In this document: positions 47,920-56,202 of the stretch, piece after piece
How the letters are laid out: every line of letters starts with the position of its first letter
Position numbering within the stretch: position 1 is the first letter of the stretch
Source of the DNA: Citrobacter amalonaticus
GTDB taxonomy: Bacteria > Pseudomonadota > Gammaproteobacteria > Enterobacterales > Enterobacteriaceae
NCBI RefSeq assembly: GCF_018252635.1
Contig: NZ_JAGTXM010000003.1
Location: 248,001 to 312,000 of the forward strand
DNA length: 64,000 nt
Reading direction: 5' to 3'
Program-made: the position numbers and the translations under genes
Notes under the pieces: model-generated
Databases searched by the model: none
Seen by the model: only the letters and a program-made list of their open reading frames with translations
What the model was told of the DNA's origin: nothing

Positions 47920-48390
47920 GAAGGCCTGTCAAGGCGTCGACATTTATAATATTAAATGCATGAATGAATTTTATGTTTACTATTATTCAGACCCCACTCA
48001 ATTATATATAAGTTTATTGTAAAGCCATAAACTCATCCCAATTGGGACTCATTACAGTGCGGGATTCCAATTCAAAACAACGATGGGGTATTGACTTTTA
48101 TAAAACCCCAACCTACCAAAAGAATATGCTGTCTTGATGAGCTATAAATAAAAAGTTATGACAATTTGCAACTAATTATTCATACACTGGTGTATTTACG
48201 CCTCCAGCCTCACTTTTATACAGAAAAAAAGCATAGCATCGTCATCTGCCTGCTAATAACAAAACCGCAAAGACCGTTACGGATGAATCTCCGAGGATGA
48301 ACGATAATGCTGCGAGGCACTATCCGACTGTGTAGCCTCCTCAGTAAGAAGGACATACACCAATCGGGCCCGACATTCTATTTCAGACAT

Positions 48391-48413
48391 CCCGCCAAAA
48401 AGGCGGGTTTTGA
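48391..48413 (+). terminator. Plus-strand terminator-like hairpin with no matching gene
   Basis: CCCGCC-AAAAA-GGCGGG followed by TTTTGA on the plus strand. On the minus strand the stem is not followed by T residues. It lies just past the stop of the minus-strand adhesin gene. It may act on both sides weakly, or end an unannotated plus-strand RNA. Confidence 0.6.
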
Positions 48414-48449
48414 TCGCAGTGAACCGGGTTTGGCAACGCAGGCAGCCGC

Positions 48450-49451
48450 TTATTTATAAATCACATCCAGACCGGCGGTCGCTTCAAAAACCCCACTGAC
48501 TGGAATGTTACCCCGGGCATTGACAGGATAAACCTCAAGTTCTACTTCACCATGTTGGTCCGTAATGGGAACCGGAATTTCTGTGCGTTGCGGGATAATT
48601 CTTGCCTTCGCATGTTCCAGCACAATCCCGACATCCGGGTTACTGGTTTTGATTGCAGGAAGATCCTGCCCTACAGAAACAGCACTTAGCCGGAGTTTAA
48701 CCTGCACGGCTTCATTCACATTCATACATTTCAGTGATATTTTCACGCGCTCATCGCTATAGCGATCGGGCTTCTTCCCCCGCTGATTCAGCGCATTACG
48801 GTTTACAGCGTGCAGATCAACATGAATAATATTGCCATCGTTGATGACGCAGGATGCCGGGCCCGTAATGTCGCCTTCCAGCCACAGTTCGCTGATGGGC
48901 TCATGACCAAATCCATCATTTGGAGCACCGGACGATTCATGTGTGGTCGCGAATAACTGGAAAAGACGCGTTCTGGGAATGTGAATTTGACCGGAGACGG
49001 ATTTTCGCAGATACAACGACAAACTTCCGCTGGTGCCTGTCGTTTCATACATTCTCTGGCAATCGCCATGGAGTGGAGCACTATCAATCGCGCCATCAAA
49101 AGGAACGTAGTGTTCCCACTCCTCCCCCTGAACATTTACATTGGTCCTGACAGCCAGATAGTCATTGACCTGGTAATAATATTTTTTTTCGTTAAATGGC
49201 GCGAGGTTGGTGGTTGCTTTCCACGTGACATGATCATGGCGAAAAGCGGGCGAGCAGACACAACTCAGTTGATAGGGCGATTCAGACCATCTTACATCCG
49301 GAAGGGATTTGTCCTGTTGGCGATGACCGGCGAGCATCTCATTGACAAAAACGGTGTACTTATTTTGCCCGCTGGTTGAATGGCAAATACCATCAGCCGC
49401 GCTGACACTCATGCTGACTGAGAAAATAATGGCGGAGAATATATATTTCAT
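48450..49451 (-). CDS. Fimbrial adhesin-like protein (operon 2)
   Basis: A 333-residue secreted protein with signal ending SMSVSAA. The cysteine-rich N-terminal half (GICHS, LSCVCS, GDCQRM) is a probable binding domain. The C-terminal half has a pilin-type pair (ASCVIND, LKCMN) and ends FEATAGLDVIYK. It starts 2 bases after the usher stop, the usual place for a tip adhesin. Receptor unknown. The frame has an ATG 4 codons earlier, inside the usher gene. Confidence 0.85.
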   Translation of the reverse strand: MKYIFSAIIFSVSMSVSAADGICHSTSGQNKYTVFVNEMLAGHRQQDKSLPDVRWSESPYQLSCVCSPAFRHDHVTWKATTNLAPFNEKKYYYQVNDYLAVRTNVNVQGEEWEHYVPFDGAIDSAPLHGDCQRMYETTGTSGSLSLYLRKSVSGQIHIPRTRLFQLFATTHESSGAPNDGFGHEPISELWLEGDITGPASCVINDGNIIHVDLHAVNRNALNQRGKKPDRYSDERVKISLKCMNVNEAVQVKLRLSAVSVGQDLPAIKTSNPDVGIVLEHAKARIIPQRTEIPVPITDQHGEVELEVYPVNARGNIPVSGVFEATAGLDVIYK

Positions 49452-49453
49452 TC

Positions 49454-51925
49454 TTACTGGCACTCCAGATCGTTAATAAAGATCCCATTTGTCAACGCAG
49501 GGTTATCGATACGGTAGGTTGCGCTGCAATTCGCCATTTCCCCCTTCCCCCATGAAACATGGAGAGCCCCATGATCGGGCAAACCGCTTAAATAGACTTC
49601 GCCATTATCTCCGACCATACTCATTATATCGCTGCCACGAAGCGTAACGTTCGCGCCAAACGGAACGACATGCTTTTTCCTGAGTAGAGTAAATAAAGCT
49701 TTATGCCCGGTTTTTAAATCAAATCGCCGTAATATTACCGCCCCCTTTGTGGGAACCGCATCCTTACGCGTCTTGTCCGCTTCGACCTCGGCGGAAAAAG
49801 AAGTCGGATCGATGGCAAGACTATTGTGATGATAGGGGGTCAGATACGGGACGACAGCGTATCCCTCAGAATCCGTGGAAATATTGGTCGTATGTTCCAG
49901 TTTGATATCGCGAACATGACCTGTGCTTATCAGGGCAAATGTATCACCAATGGGTTGAGAAAACGTCACGCCTTCCTGATGCGCCACAATGCCACCATTG
50001 ATGCCATAATTTAGCTGCTGACTGTGACTATCATGGTTGTAGCTATAGCCCACATTACTTTGATGATAGCGGGACCGGTAATTAGCCTGCATATTTCCAC
50101 TGCGGACTGCAGCGTTAGCGCCGAAAGATTGCTGAATGCTCCAGGATAAAGCATTATCCTTCAGCGACACGCCATTGAGCCCTACCTGATGGCGAGAACG
50201 TTCATGATTTGAGCTTTGCCCATTCCATGACAACCAGGTATTTGTATGCGACACGCCTAACGGAATTTGTACGGATAGCGCTATCTGTCGATCGTTTCCG
50301 CTACTTTCAGTACTTCTGGTTTGAGCAAAGGTTAAGTTATAACTGACGTCCTTATCATATAGGGTATAACCGAGAGTAAATGAGGTGTCCGATTTTTGCT
50401 CCTCCCAATACTTATTTATTGAGGATGAAAAAAATATCTCCCCCAGTTCAGCCGGAAGCGGCTGGCTAATCGTAGCATTCATTTTCCGTTGTAGATTAAA
50501 GCGATTATTTCCGTCATAAACACGTGAGTTAAAGTCTGAAAAAGAACGGTAGCTTTTATTATTGTAGAAATAACTTTCTACCGTTACACCAGTACTGGTG
50601 GGTTGGATTATTTTGGCATATTGCATGTGCATATAACCGCTCTTTAACTCTTTATCGACAGACGACTTTTGAGGATGCCCCTGGGTTCTGACGAAATCGG
50701 TAGATAGCGATCCGAAATAACCCAGGCCAAAACCCATACCAGTTCCCCAGGAAAAATAGTCGGCTGCCGCGATAATCCCGGCATAGGCCGTGAGGCGAGT
50801 AGACACACCATATGCCAGCGTACTCTGGACAAATTCAGGATTCGCGCTTTCAGCGTTGCCACCATATATCCCTGACGAGACTGTATATTTCACCTGTCCT
50901 TCGCGCTGCATAACAGGTACCGCCGAGTAGGGTTCCTGAAAACTGCGGACCTCACCCGTTGATTCATAAATGTTGACCTGGAGATCACCACTGGCCGTGG
51001 TCGGATGAAGATCTCTTATTTCGAAACGTCCAGGTGGAACCCAGTCCTCATACACCGTAAAGCCGTTTTGTTTCACCTCAACTCTGGCATCGGTTTTTGC
51101 GATTCCCCGTATGGTTGGCGCAAATCCTTTCATGGATTCAGGTAGCATTGAATCATCTGACTCAAGCGTCACACCTTTGAACTGAAAAGTGTCAAAAAGC
51201 AGGCTATTGGACCAGTATTCTCCAAGGGTGAAGCGACTTCCGCCGAATAACAGAAGATTTCGGGTCACATAGGTATTTGTTGAATCCCAGCGATTGTTAC
51301 TCCAAATCGCGGTATTACGTACCCTCCATGCTCCCATATTCAGGCCATTATGCAGATTCAGATAGCTGTTATTTTGGGATCCATATGCCTGCTGTCGGTT
51401 CAGAGAGCCCGAGAAGGCGTAGTTTGTAAACAGGGTGGTAATCCCGTCATCCCACTTTTCAGGAGGGATTGTCCCCTGCGCTTGTCTTTCAATATTTTTT
51501 TGCGGCACCGATAAGCGAATCGTGTGGCTGAGAAAATCCACCTCTGAGATTGCTCCGGAGATCAATTCCTCCAGTGGTGGCGTGAGGGCTTGTGCAGACA
51601 GTAAATTCAGCTCAGGTAATTGCCTGAGATCGATCCCCAGTGTACTCAATTGGCTTTTCGTGAATCGGGCAACCAAAGGCTGATGAGCGCCTGGTTCTAG
51701 ATCAATCGTCATGGATTGAATATCAAAGTGGTTAAGTTTGACATTCATCTCATATTGACCAGGAGCCTGCGCGCCATGTTGCTCAAACTGGCTGAGATCA
51801 ACATCAGACGAGACGCCCTCATCCAGCGTAAGAAATGCGGGGTTGAAATAGTCCTCAGCACATCCGTATGCCGGAATAAAAAATAAAGCCAACCCTACCC
51901 TAAAAAAGGCATTTATTATATTCAT
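49454..51925 (-). CDS. Fimbrial outer-membrane usher (operon 2)
   Basis: An 823-residue usher with signal ending AYGCAE before DYFNPAFLTLD. The N-terminal domain has QAPGQYEMNVKLN, and SMKGFAPTIRGIAKTDARVEV with PPGRFEIRDLHP marks the plug/barrel region. The C-terminal Cys pair is in ANCSATYRI and NDLECQ. It is only distantly similar to the usher of operon 1, so the two systems are not a recent duplication. It follows the chaperone by 12 bases. Confidence 0.96.
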   Translation of the reverse strand: MNIINAFFRVGLALFFIPAYGCAEDYFNPAFLTLDEGVSSDVDLSQFEQHGAQAPGQYEMNVKLNHFDIQSMTIDLEPGAHQPLVARFTKSQLSTLGIDLRQLPELNLLSAQALTPPLEELISGAISEVDFLSHTIRLSVPQKNIERQAQGTIPPEKWDDGITTLFTNYAFSGSLNRQQAYGSQNNSYLNLHNGLNMGAWRVRNTAIWSNNRWDSTNTYVTRNLLLFGGSRFTLGEYWSNSLLFDTFQFKGVTLESDDSMLPESMKGFAPTIRGIAKTDARVEVKQNGFTVYEDWVPPGRFEIRDLHPTTASGDLQVNIYESTGEVRSFQEPYSAVPVMQREGQVKYTVSSGIYGGNAESANPEFVQSTLAYGVSTRLTAYAGIIAAADYFSWGTGMGFGLGYFGSLSTDFVRTQGHPQKSSVDKELKSGYMHMQYAKIIQPTSTGVTVESYFYNNKSYRSFSDFNSRVYDGNNRFNLQRKMNATISQPLPAELGEIFFSSSINKYWEEQKSDTSFTLGYTLYDKDVSYNLTFAQTRSTESSGNDRQIALSVQIPLGVSHTNTWLSWNGQSSNHERSRHQVGLNGVSLKDNALSWSIQQSFGANAAVRSGNMQANYRSRYHQSNVGYSYNHDSHSQQLNYGINGGIVAHQEGVTFSQPIGDTFALISTGHVRDIKLEHTTNISTDSEGYAVVPYLTPYHHNSLAIDPTSFSAEVEADKTRKDAVPTKGAVILRRFDLKTGHKALFTLLRKKHVVPFGANVTLRGSDIMSMVGDNGEVYLSGLPDHGALHVSWGKGEMANCSATYRIDNPALTNGIFINDLECQ

Positions 51926-51937
51926 AGAATAAAAAGA

Positions 51938-52597
51938 CTACAGCATCTGTTTTTGTATATGGGTTACGGTCCCAAAATCATCAATAAGACGCCAGGATAC
52001 TGTTTTAGGTGAACGATTTCCCCTGAGAGGATAACTGACCGTTGAAAATGGCTTAACGACATCCGCTTCTTTTATCTCATTGTCGTCTACCACAAATGAG
52101 TAAAACACAAGGTGAAAGGGTGTCGGATTGGTCACGTCAACATGCCCGCTATTGTAACGCGCGACCAGCTTCTTATCGCTTTCGGCTGGTGACTTAGCCA
52201 GTGCCAGAGGCCTGTAGAAAAGCTTCATTCTCGACTTCACAGCAATCTGCAGACTGTTGTCATGACCTTTTTTTGCTGAAGGAATCGCCCTAATATTCAG
52301 CCAAAAGAGACTTTCTCTGTCTGAGGGCAACTCCGCCACGCGAATAATTTTAAGCTCCGTTCTGTCACCAGCATCCATTCTTAACAAGGGTGGAGTAATA
52401 ATAAACTGCCTTGTGTTTTTTTTATCACCGCCATCAACCCATGACTGAATAAGATAAGCCCGGGACGCCTCCGGATTTTCAATTGAAATACTTCCCGATT
52501 TATTGCTTTCCGCATAGATAATACGTGTTCCGTTGATCAAGACGCCTGCCGACGAGGGAAAGGAGAACACGATAAAAATAATCAACAATTTTTTCAT
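51938..52597 (-). CDS. Periplasmic fimbrial chaperone (operon 2)
   Basis: A 219-residue PapD-like chaperone with signal ending FPSSAG. The signature is SDRESLFWLNIRAIPS. Anchor residues are in NGTRIIYAES (Arg) and SRMKLFYRP (Lys/Arg). The short F1-G1 region puts it with the FGS chaperones. It lies 66 bases after the pilin. Confidence 0.94.
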   Translation of the reverse strand: MKKLLIIFIVFSFPSSAGVLINGTRIIYAESNKSGSISIENPEASRAYLIQSWVDGGDKKNTRQFIITPPLLRMDAGDRTELKIIRVAELPSDRESLFWLNIRAIPSAKKGHDNSLQIAVKSRMKLFYRPLALAKSPAESDKKLVARYNSGHVDVTNPTPFHLVFYSFVVDDNEIKEADVVKPFSTVSYPLRGNRSPKTVSWRLIDDFGTVTHIQKQML

Positions 52598-52663
52598 TTA
52601 TATAAATACCGTATCATTATCTTAAAAGCGTCCTTGCTCCATAATTTATTTCCCGATAGTCAT

Positions 52664-53197
52664 TTAGCGATAGTCGATGGAGAAAACAGCAATACCGTCT
52701 GCAGTGCCACCCGTCGGAATCGCTTTCGTGGTTCCGACATATTTCGCCAGAAATTGCAGGGTGTTGTCAGGGCCATTCAGCGCAAAATCACCTGAATTTT
52801 TATACACAGGAATGGGGTGATTATTCATGTCAGTGATCATAATACCGACATCTTTAGCCACACCATCGTTGCCATAGCCAGAAAGCTGCAGAAGATCTTT
52901 ATTTACGCTATCCGGTGTGCCGTCAAAGCGAACCTGTGCTTTGGTCACTGACTCCGGGCAATTATGCAAAGCAATGGTAAAAGGCGTTGCTGCGGACTCG
53001 CCCTGGTTTTCGAGAGATTTCGCCGAGATTGTCCCCAACTCGACTTTTAGATCCTGACTTCCGCCATCAACTTCACACGCCTGATCAAGAATGGTCCCTG
53101 TAAAGTGCACGGTTCCATCAGCCGCTACCGATTGCCCGGATATGCCACTAATAAAAGCAAAACAAACAGCCGATAACGACTTATTGAACGTATTCAT
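52664..53197 (-). CDS. Major fimbrial pilin (operon 2)
   Basis: A 177-residue FimA-type pilin with signal ending SGQSVAA. The mature protein starts DGTVHFTGTILDQACEVDGG (first Cys), with the second Cys in LHNCPESVTKAQVRFDG. The end IAVFSIDYR is the donor strand. It is the first gene of operon 2. The ATG at 53197 is preceded by AGAGAG; the frame extends 8 codons upstream. A good sigma-70-like promoter is just upstream. Confidence 0.93.
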   Translation of the reverse strand: MNTFNKSLSAVCFAFISGISGQSVAADGTVHFTGTILDQACEVDGGSQDLKVELGTISAKSLENQGESAATPFTIALHNCPESVTKAQVRFDGTPDSVNKDLLQLSGYGNDGVAKDVGIMITDMNNHPIPVYKNSGDFALNGPDNTLQFLAKYVGTTKAIPTGGTADGIAVFSIDYR

Positions 53198-53233
53198 TAT
53201 TATATTCTCTCTGTAAAACAAATTTGCTCAGCT

Positions 53234-53262
53234 ATATTATTTAAAAAAATGCTGGCGATCAA
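53234..53262 (-). promoter_or_regulatory. Candidate sigma-70 promoter of fimbrial operon 2
   Basis: On the minus strand TTGATC, exactly 17 bases, then TAATAT. The predicted start is about 30 bases before the pilin ATG. Confidence 0.5.
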
Positions 53263-53616
53263 TTTTGTTTATACTCACGCTATAAATCGAGTGAAATCGC
53301 AATATCAAACCTTGCTTTACAAATATAAAACACCATAATATCAATAACTTACAAAGAATTACTAATATTACAATATTTACTTTGATAGTTTATTTCGTCA
53401 TTGTCATCGACATTATTCAGTTATATCTATCGCCCGCAACATAAATAACTCCACAAGCTATCTTAAGTGAGTTACAACCAGGAATTATAAGATTAAAAAA
53501 ACCATTATTTTTTTCTTGTACACCAGTAAATACATAAACTGTAAACAGCAATAAACATGCTGTTCCTGGATATAACTTGATAATCAGAAAATGTACTCTT
53601 GTATGCTTACCCTTCT

Positions 53617-53636
53617 CAATGAGAATGAATCGTTAT
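53617..53636. promoter_or_regulatory. Possible Fur-like box
   Basis: TCAATGAGAATGAATCGTTA keeps the AATGAGAAT core often found in Fur boxes, but the second half is degenerate. It is over 400 bases from the fimbrial pilin start, so any regulatory role is uncertain. Confidence 0.25.
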
Positions 53637-53708
53637 TTATAAGAATAATACAAGGTGTGGCTTAGCGTGATGTTAAAACTCAATAGGAAATAATCTGTGT
53701 GATACTAT

Positions 53709-53731
53709 TGTAAAACAATCCATAAGGATTG
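53709..53731 (-). terminator. Weak terminator after the EAL gene
   Basis: CAATCCATAAGGATTG is a perfect 6-4-6 inverted repeat (53716-53731). On the minus strand it is followed by TTTTAC. The stem is short, so termination should be partial. Confidence 0.5.
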
Positions 53732-53814
53732 AATGGGTTGGAAGGATTTGTGATAAAACGGAGAAGAATAGATTCAGGGAGGAGGAGTTTATTTCATTGA
53801 GGAAAAAGGGCGCT

Positions 53815-54558
53815 TTATGTCAACAAGACATCCAGAGGATAAGGTTTTTTAAAATAAAAACCTTGTACGTTCTGGACACCGCACGCTTGCAGAAGGATGA
53901 GTTGTTCTTTGGTTTCCACCCCTTCGGCAATCAATAGCACATTCATTCTTTTTGCCAGATACACCAGAGACTGAATAGTCTTTTCGAATAGCAATTTTCC
54001 GCCTTTGATACAGGCCATACTGATATCCATCTTTAAAACATTCAAATGCAAGGCTTCGAGATATTTAAGACAAATTGAATTATTACCAAAGTCATCAATG
54101 CCAAATTTGATTCCATAGTTGCTTAAAGACACTATAGTTGATTTTATACCATCATTTAAATCTTTCCCGTGCCCTTCAAGCAATTCGATAAGTAAGTCTG
54201 TGCCTTCCGGTAAGGCCTGTTGAAACTGAATCAGTTTTTCGACCAGTGTCGGGCAGGCTAACTGTTCAGCAATGATGTTCAATGAGATAAATGACGGTTC
54301 TTGATGAACATTCTGATCATGTACATAACGCCTATATCCTGAGACAATTTCCAGTAACCGCAGGGTAATCGCGTTATGATCCTCAAGAGATGTTGTTTTT
54401 TCCAGAATCGTCTCTGGTGAGGTATATCCTTCCCCATTTTTCGCTTTACGGCGCAGAAGGATCTCCAGACCTATGGGCATACCACTTTTTATATTAATGA
54501 TCGGTTGAGCAAACGCGGATACTTCATCAAGGATATTATTAAACATATTATCAATCAT
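53815..54558 (-). CDS. EAL-domain cyclic-di-GMP phosphodiesterase
   Basis: A 247-residue protein consisting of little more than one EAL domain, with no membrane segment or sensor domain. The EAL signature reads E-I-L (Glu32). Other expected catalytic and metal positions are present: Asn94 (SLNI), Glu125 (IELLE), Asp155-Asp156 (GIDDFGNN), Lys176 (LKMD), Glu212 (AEGVET) and Gln232 (VQGFYF). So it is probably able to hydrolyse c-di-GMP. It resembles stand-alone EAL proteins found beside fimbrial operons, such as MrkJ. AGGA precedes ATG 54558. Position upstream of operon 2 on the same strand suggests control of the fimbriae (inference). Confidence 0.9.
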   Translation of the reverse strand: MIDNMFNNILDEVSAFAQPIINIKSGMPIGLEILLRRKAKNGEGYTSPETILEKTTSLEDHNAITLRLLEIVSGYRRYVHDQNVHQEPSFISLNIIAEQLACPTLVEKLIQFQQALPEGTDLLIELLEGHGKDLNDGIKSTIVSLSNYGIKFGIDDFGNNSICLKYLEALHLNVLKMDISMACIKGGKLLFEKTIQSLVYLAKRMNVLLIAEGVETKEQLILLQACGVQNVQGFYFKKPYPLDVLLT

Positions 54559-54866
54559 TATTCCTGCCCCCTTTCATACGGCCCAGCAAGTTTACCTTCA
54601 GCACCAGGATAACAAAATAATAAATCAACATTATATGACGTTATAAAATAAAAAACCGTAAATTACAGACTTCATAGATTTAAATTCCAAACAATCGTTT
54701 TTTCATCCTGCTCCAATGAACCGTACTGACATTAAAAAAAACATCAAGCAACACAAAATAAAACCTTTTATTAACATTAATAACAATCACTGTAGTTTAA
54801 AAAGGAATAGTGTGGAATAAATAGAAAATGTATAATTAACGGAAATTACACTCGGGTGGGTAGAGA
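54559..54866. promoter_or_regulatory. Divergent region, EAL gene / ToxR-like regulator
   Basis: 308 AT-rich bases with promoters for both genes. A perfect TATAAT at 54831-54836 is well placed for a plus-strand start about 24 bases before the regulator ATG, though its -35 is poor. No clear dyad operator was seen. Confidence 0.45.
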
Positions 54867-55661
54867 ATGAAATATCTTATTAATAATGAGATTATCTATG
54901 AAAGCGACAGTCGACTTTTGAGTCACGCTGTCTCACCTGAAAATAATATTTTGCTGTCAGAAACGGCAGGTCGACTGTTAACGCACTTACTGGATGAACC
55001 CAATACTGTGCTTACCCGCAATAACATTATACATGATGTCTGGGATAAGTATGGTTACACTGGTTCCGGAAACAGTCTTAATCAATATATTTCGCTGCTA
55101 CGCAGGAATTTTGCGCTTCTGGGCTGTAAAGAGATCATTCAGACCATCCCGAAACTGGGTTTTTCATTAAATGCCACCGTGACGCTCTGCAAGGCAGCGG
55201 AAATTCGGTCACCGGAGGATGTATGCCAAAATAAAGGCCGGCCGGTTGCTGTCGCGGCAGCGAATCTCCCGTCTAAAACGCCATGCTCCCGCTTTATGCT
55301 GGTGTGCATCTCGCTGCTTACCCTCCTCTGTGTAGCTTATCTTCTGCGTCTGTTGTTGAGCAACATGTTGTTCTCTGAACGGATTGAGAATGTTCAGCTC
55401 CATCAATTAGGCTCACTGAATGGATGTTCAGTTTTTACCACCTCGCCTTTTTCTTCGGCGTATCGTCAGACAGCCATGAATAAAATTAACCAACTGGCAG
55501 AGGGGCATTTTTCTTGTGTCGGCGGCACTTTTCTGATCTTCGATGCGGAAGACTTATATGTATTCAACTCGACAGGAAGCGCATTTTTAACTGCCTGTAC
55601 ATTTGAAAATAAGAATACTGAAAAGCTCACTGGCTGTAGGGATATCTATGTCAGCAACTAA
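54867..55661 (+). CDS. ToxR/CadC-like membrane-anchored transcriptional regulator
   Basis: A 264-residue protein. Residues 1 to about 105 form an OmpR/ToxR-type winged helix (LLSETAGRLLTHLLDEPN, then NSLNQYISLLRRNFALLG as recognition helix, and IIQTIPKLGFSL as the wing). A linker leads to one membrane segment at about 143 to 165. The periplasmic part has four cysteines (187, 217, 244, 257), perhaps redox- or disulfide-controlled. Similar architecture is seen in MarT and E. coli YqeI. The gene overlaps the next by 14 bases. A role in controlling the neighbouring fimbriae or EAL gene is inference. Confidence 0.88.
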   Translation: MKYLINNEIIYESDSRLLSHAVSPENNILLSETAGRLLTHLLDEPNTVLTRNNIIHDVWDKYGYTGSGNSLNQYISLLRRNFALLGCKEIIQTIPKLGFSLNATVTLCKAAEIRSPEDVCQNKGRPVAVAAANLPSKTPCSRFMLVCISLLTLLCVAYLLRLLLSNMLFSERIENVQLHQLGSLNGCSVFTTSPFSSAYRQTAMNKINQLAEGHFSCVGGTFLIFDAEDLYVFNSTGSAFLTACTFENKNTEKLTGCRDIYVSN

Positions 55662-56130
55662 AAAAAGCGTTATCTCCGTTTTTATTCTTGCCGCGATGGG
55701 TGTTATCACATTGCTCCTGCTCGTCCGTTTTCCTGTTGCTCCGGAAAAAATCAATTGTACAGCTACCGTCAAATGGATTGATTATCCTGACAAAAAGATC
55801 TTTACCGGCACGATAGTGTTTGATCTGACGCAAGGGAAGGAAGGCACAATGAATATCACTGGCCTGTTAAAAGATGGGAGTAATAATCAGACCTATCAGG
55901 TTCGCAGAGAACTCAGGATGACCTCTGAGATGGCTGCCGACAGCAAAATCGCCATCAACATCAGCAAAGTGCATGCTCATCTTTCTGATAATGTGCCAAA
56001 TCAGCTCTTTAACCAGTATTTGATCGATACCACAGCACGCACTCTCCTCCTGGGGTTTAAAAAATTGCATAACGCATGGCTTATTAGTACGCCATATACG
56101 GCGGCGATAATGTGCGTCAATCCGAATTAA
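55648..56130 (+). CDS. FidL-like inner-membrane protein
   Basis: About 160 residues. A short cytoplasmic start is followed by a single membrane helix (VFILAAMGVITLLLLV), then a periplasmic domain with two cysteines (KINCTATV and IMCVNP), likely one disulfide. Size, topology and position behind a ToxR-like regulator match FidL of Salmonella (MarT-FidL) and YqeJ of E. coli (YqeI-YqeJ); I did not verify by search. TAGGG lies before ATG 55648, which is inside the regulator gene, so the two are translationally coupled. It may modulate the regulator as ToxS does ToxR (inference). Confidence 0.75.
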   Translation: MSATKKSVISVFILAAMGVITLLLLVRFPVAPEKINCTATVKWIDYPDKKIFTGTIVFDLTQGKEGTMNITGLLKDGSNNQTYQVRRELRMTSEMAADSKIAINISKVHAHLSDNVPNQLFNQYLIDTTARTLLLGFKKLHNAWLISTPYTAAIMCVNPN

Positions 56131-56160
56131 TTTCCCCCTGCGTTATCACCATCCGAACGC

Positions 56161-56186
56161 AGAAAACCCGCCAACAGGCGGGTTCT
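56161..56186 (-). terminator. Terminator of gss
   Basis: AACCCGCC-AACA-GGCGGGTT stem (56165-56184). On the minus strand it is followed by TTTTCTG. It lies in the convergent gap between the FidL-like gene and gss and may serve both. Confidence 0.85.
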
Positions 56187-56202
56187 GATGGATACAGGTA
56201 TC

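Larger units (their letters stand above)
47782..48449. other. AT-rich gap between the two fimbrial operons
   Basis: 668 bases with no supported gene. Contents: a possible operon 1 promoter (47891-47919); the palindrome CCCAATTGGG at 48037-48046 flanked by ACTCAT repeats; an inverted pair TGGGGT/ACCCCA (about 48084-48110); and a plus-strand terminator-like hairpin at 48391-48411. No invertible-promoter end repeats of fim type were recognised. Confidence 0.5.
53198..53814. other. AT-rich region upstream of fimbrial operon 2
   Basis: 617 bases, very AT-rich, with no supported gene. Contents: the operon 2 promoter (53234-53262), a Fur-like sequence (53617-53636) and a hairpin with T run after the EAL gene (53709-53731). 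The base composition is what H-NS tends to bind (inference). Confidence 0.5.

Noticed and set aside
41703-53197. Phase-variable invertible promoter (fimS-like) controlling the fimbriae
   Set aside because: I looked for paired end repeats and recombinase genes near both operon starts and found neither within the window.
41130-56130. CRISPR array or insertion sequence within the accessory region
   Set aside because: No regularly spaced direct repeats, transposase frames or terminal inverted repeats were visible.
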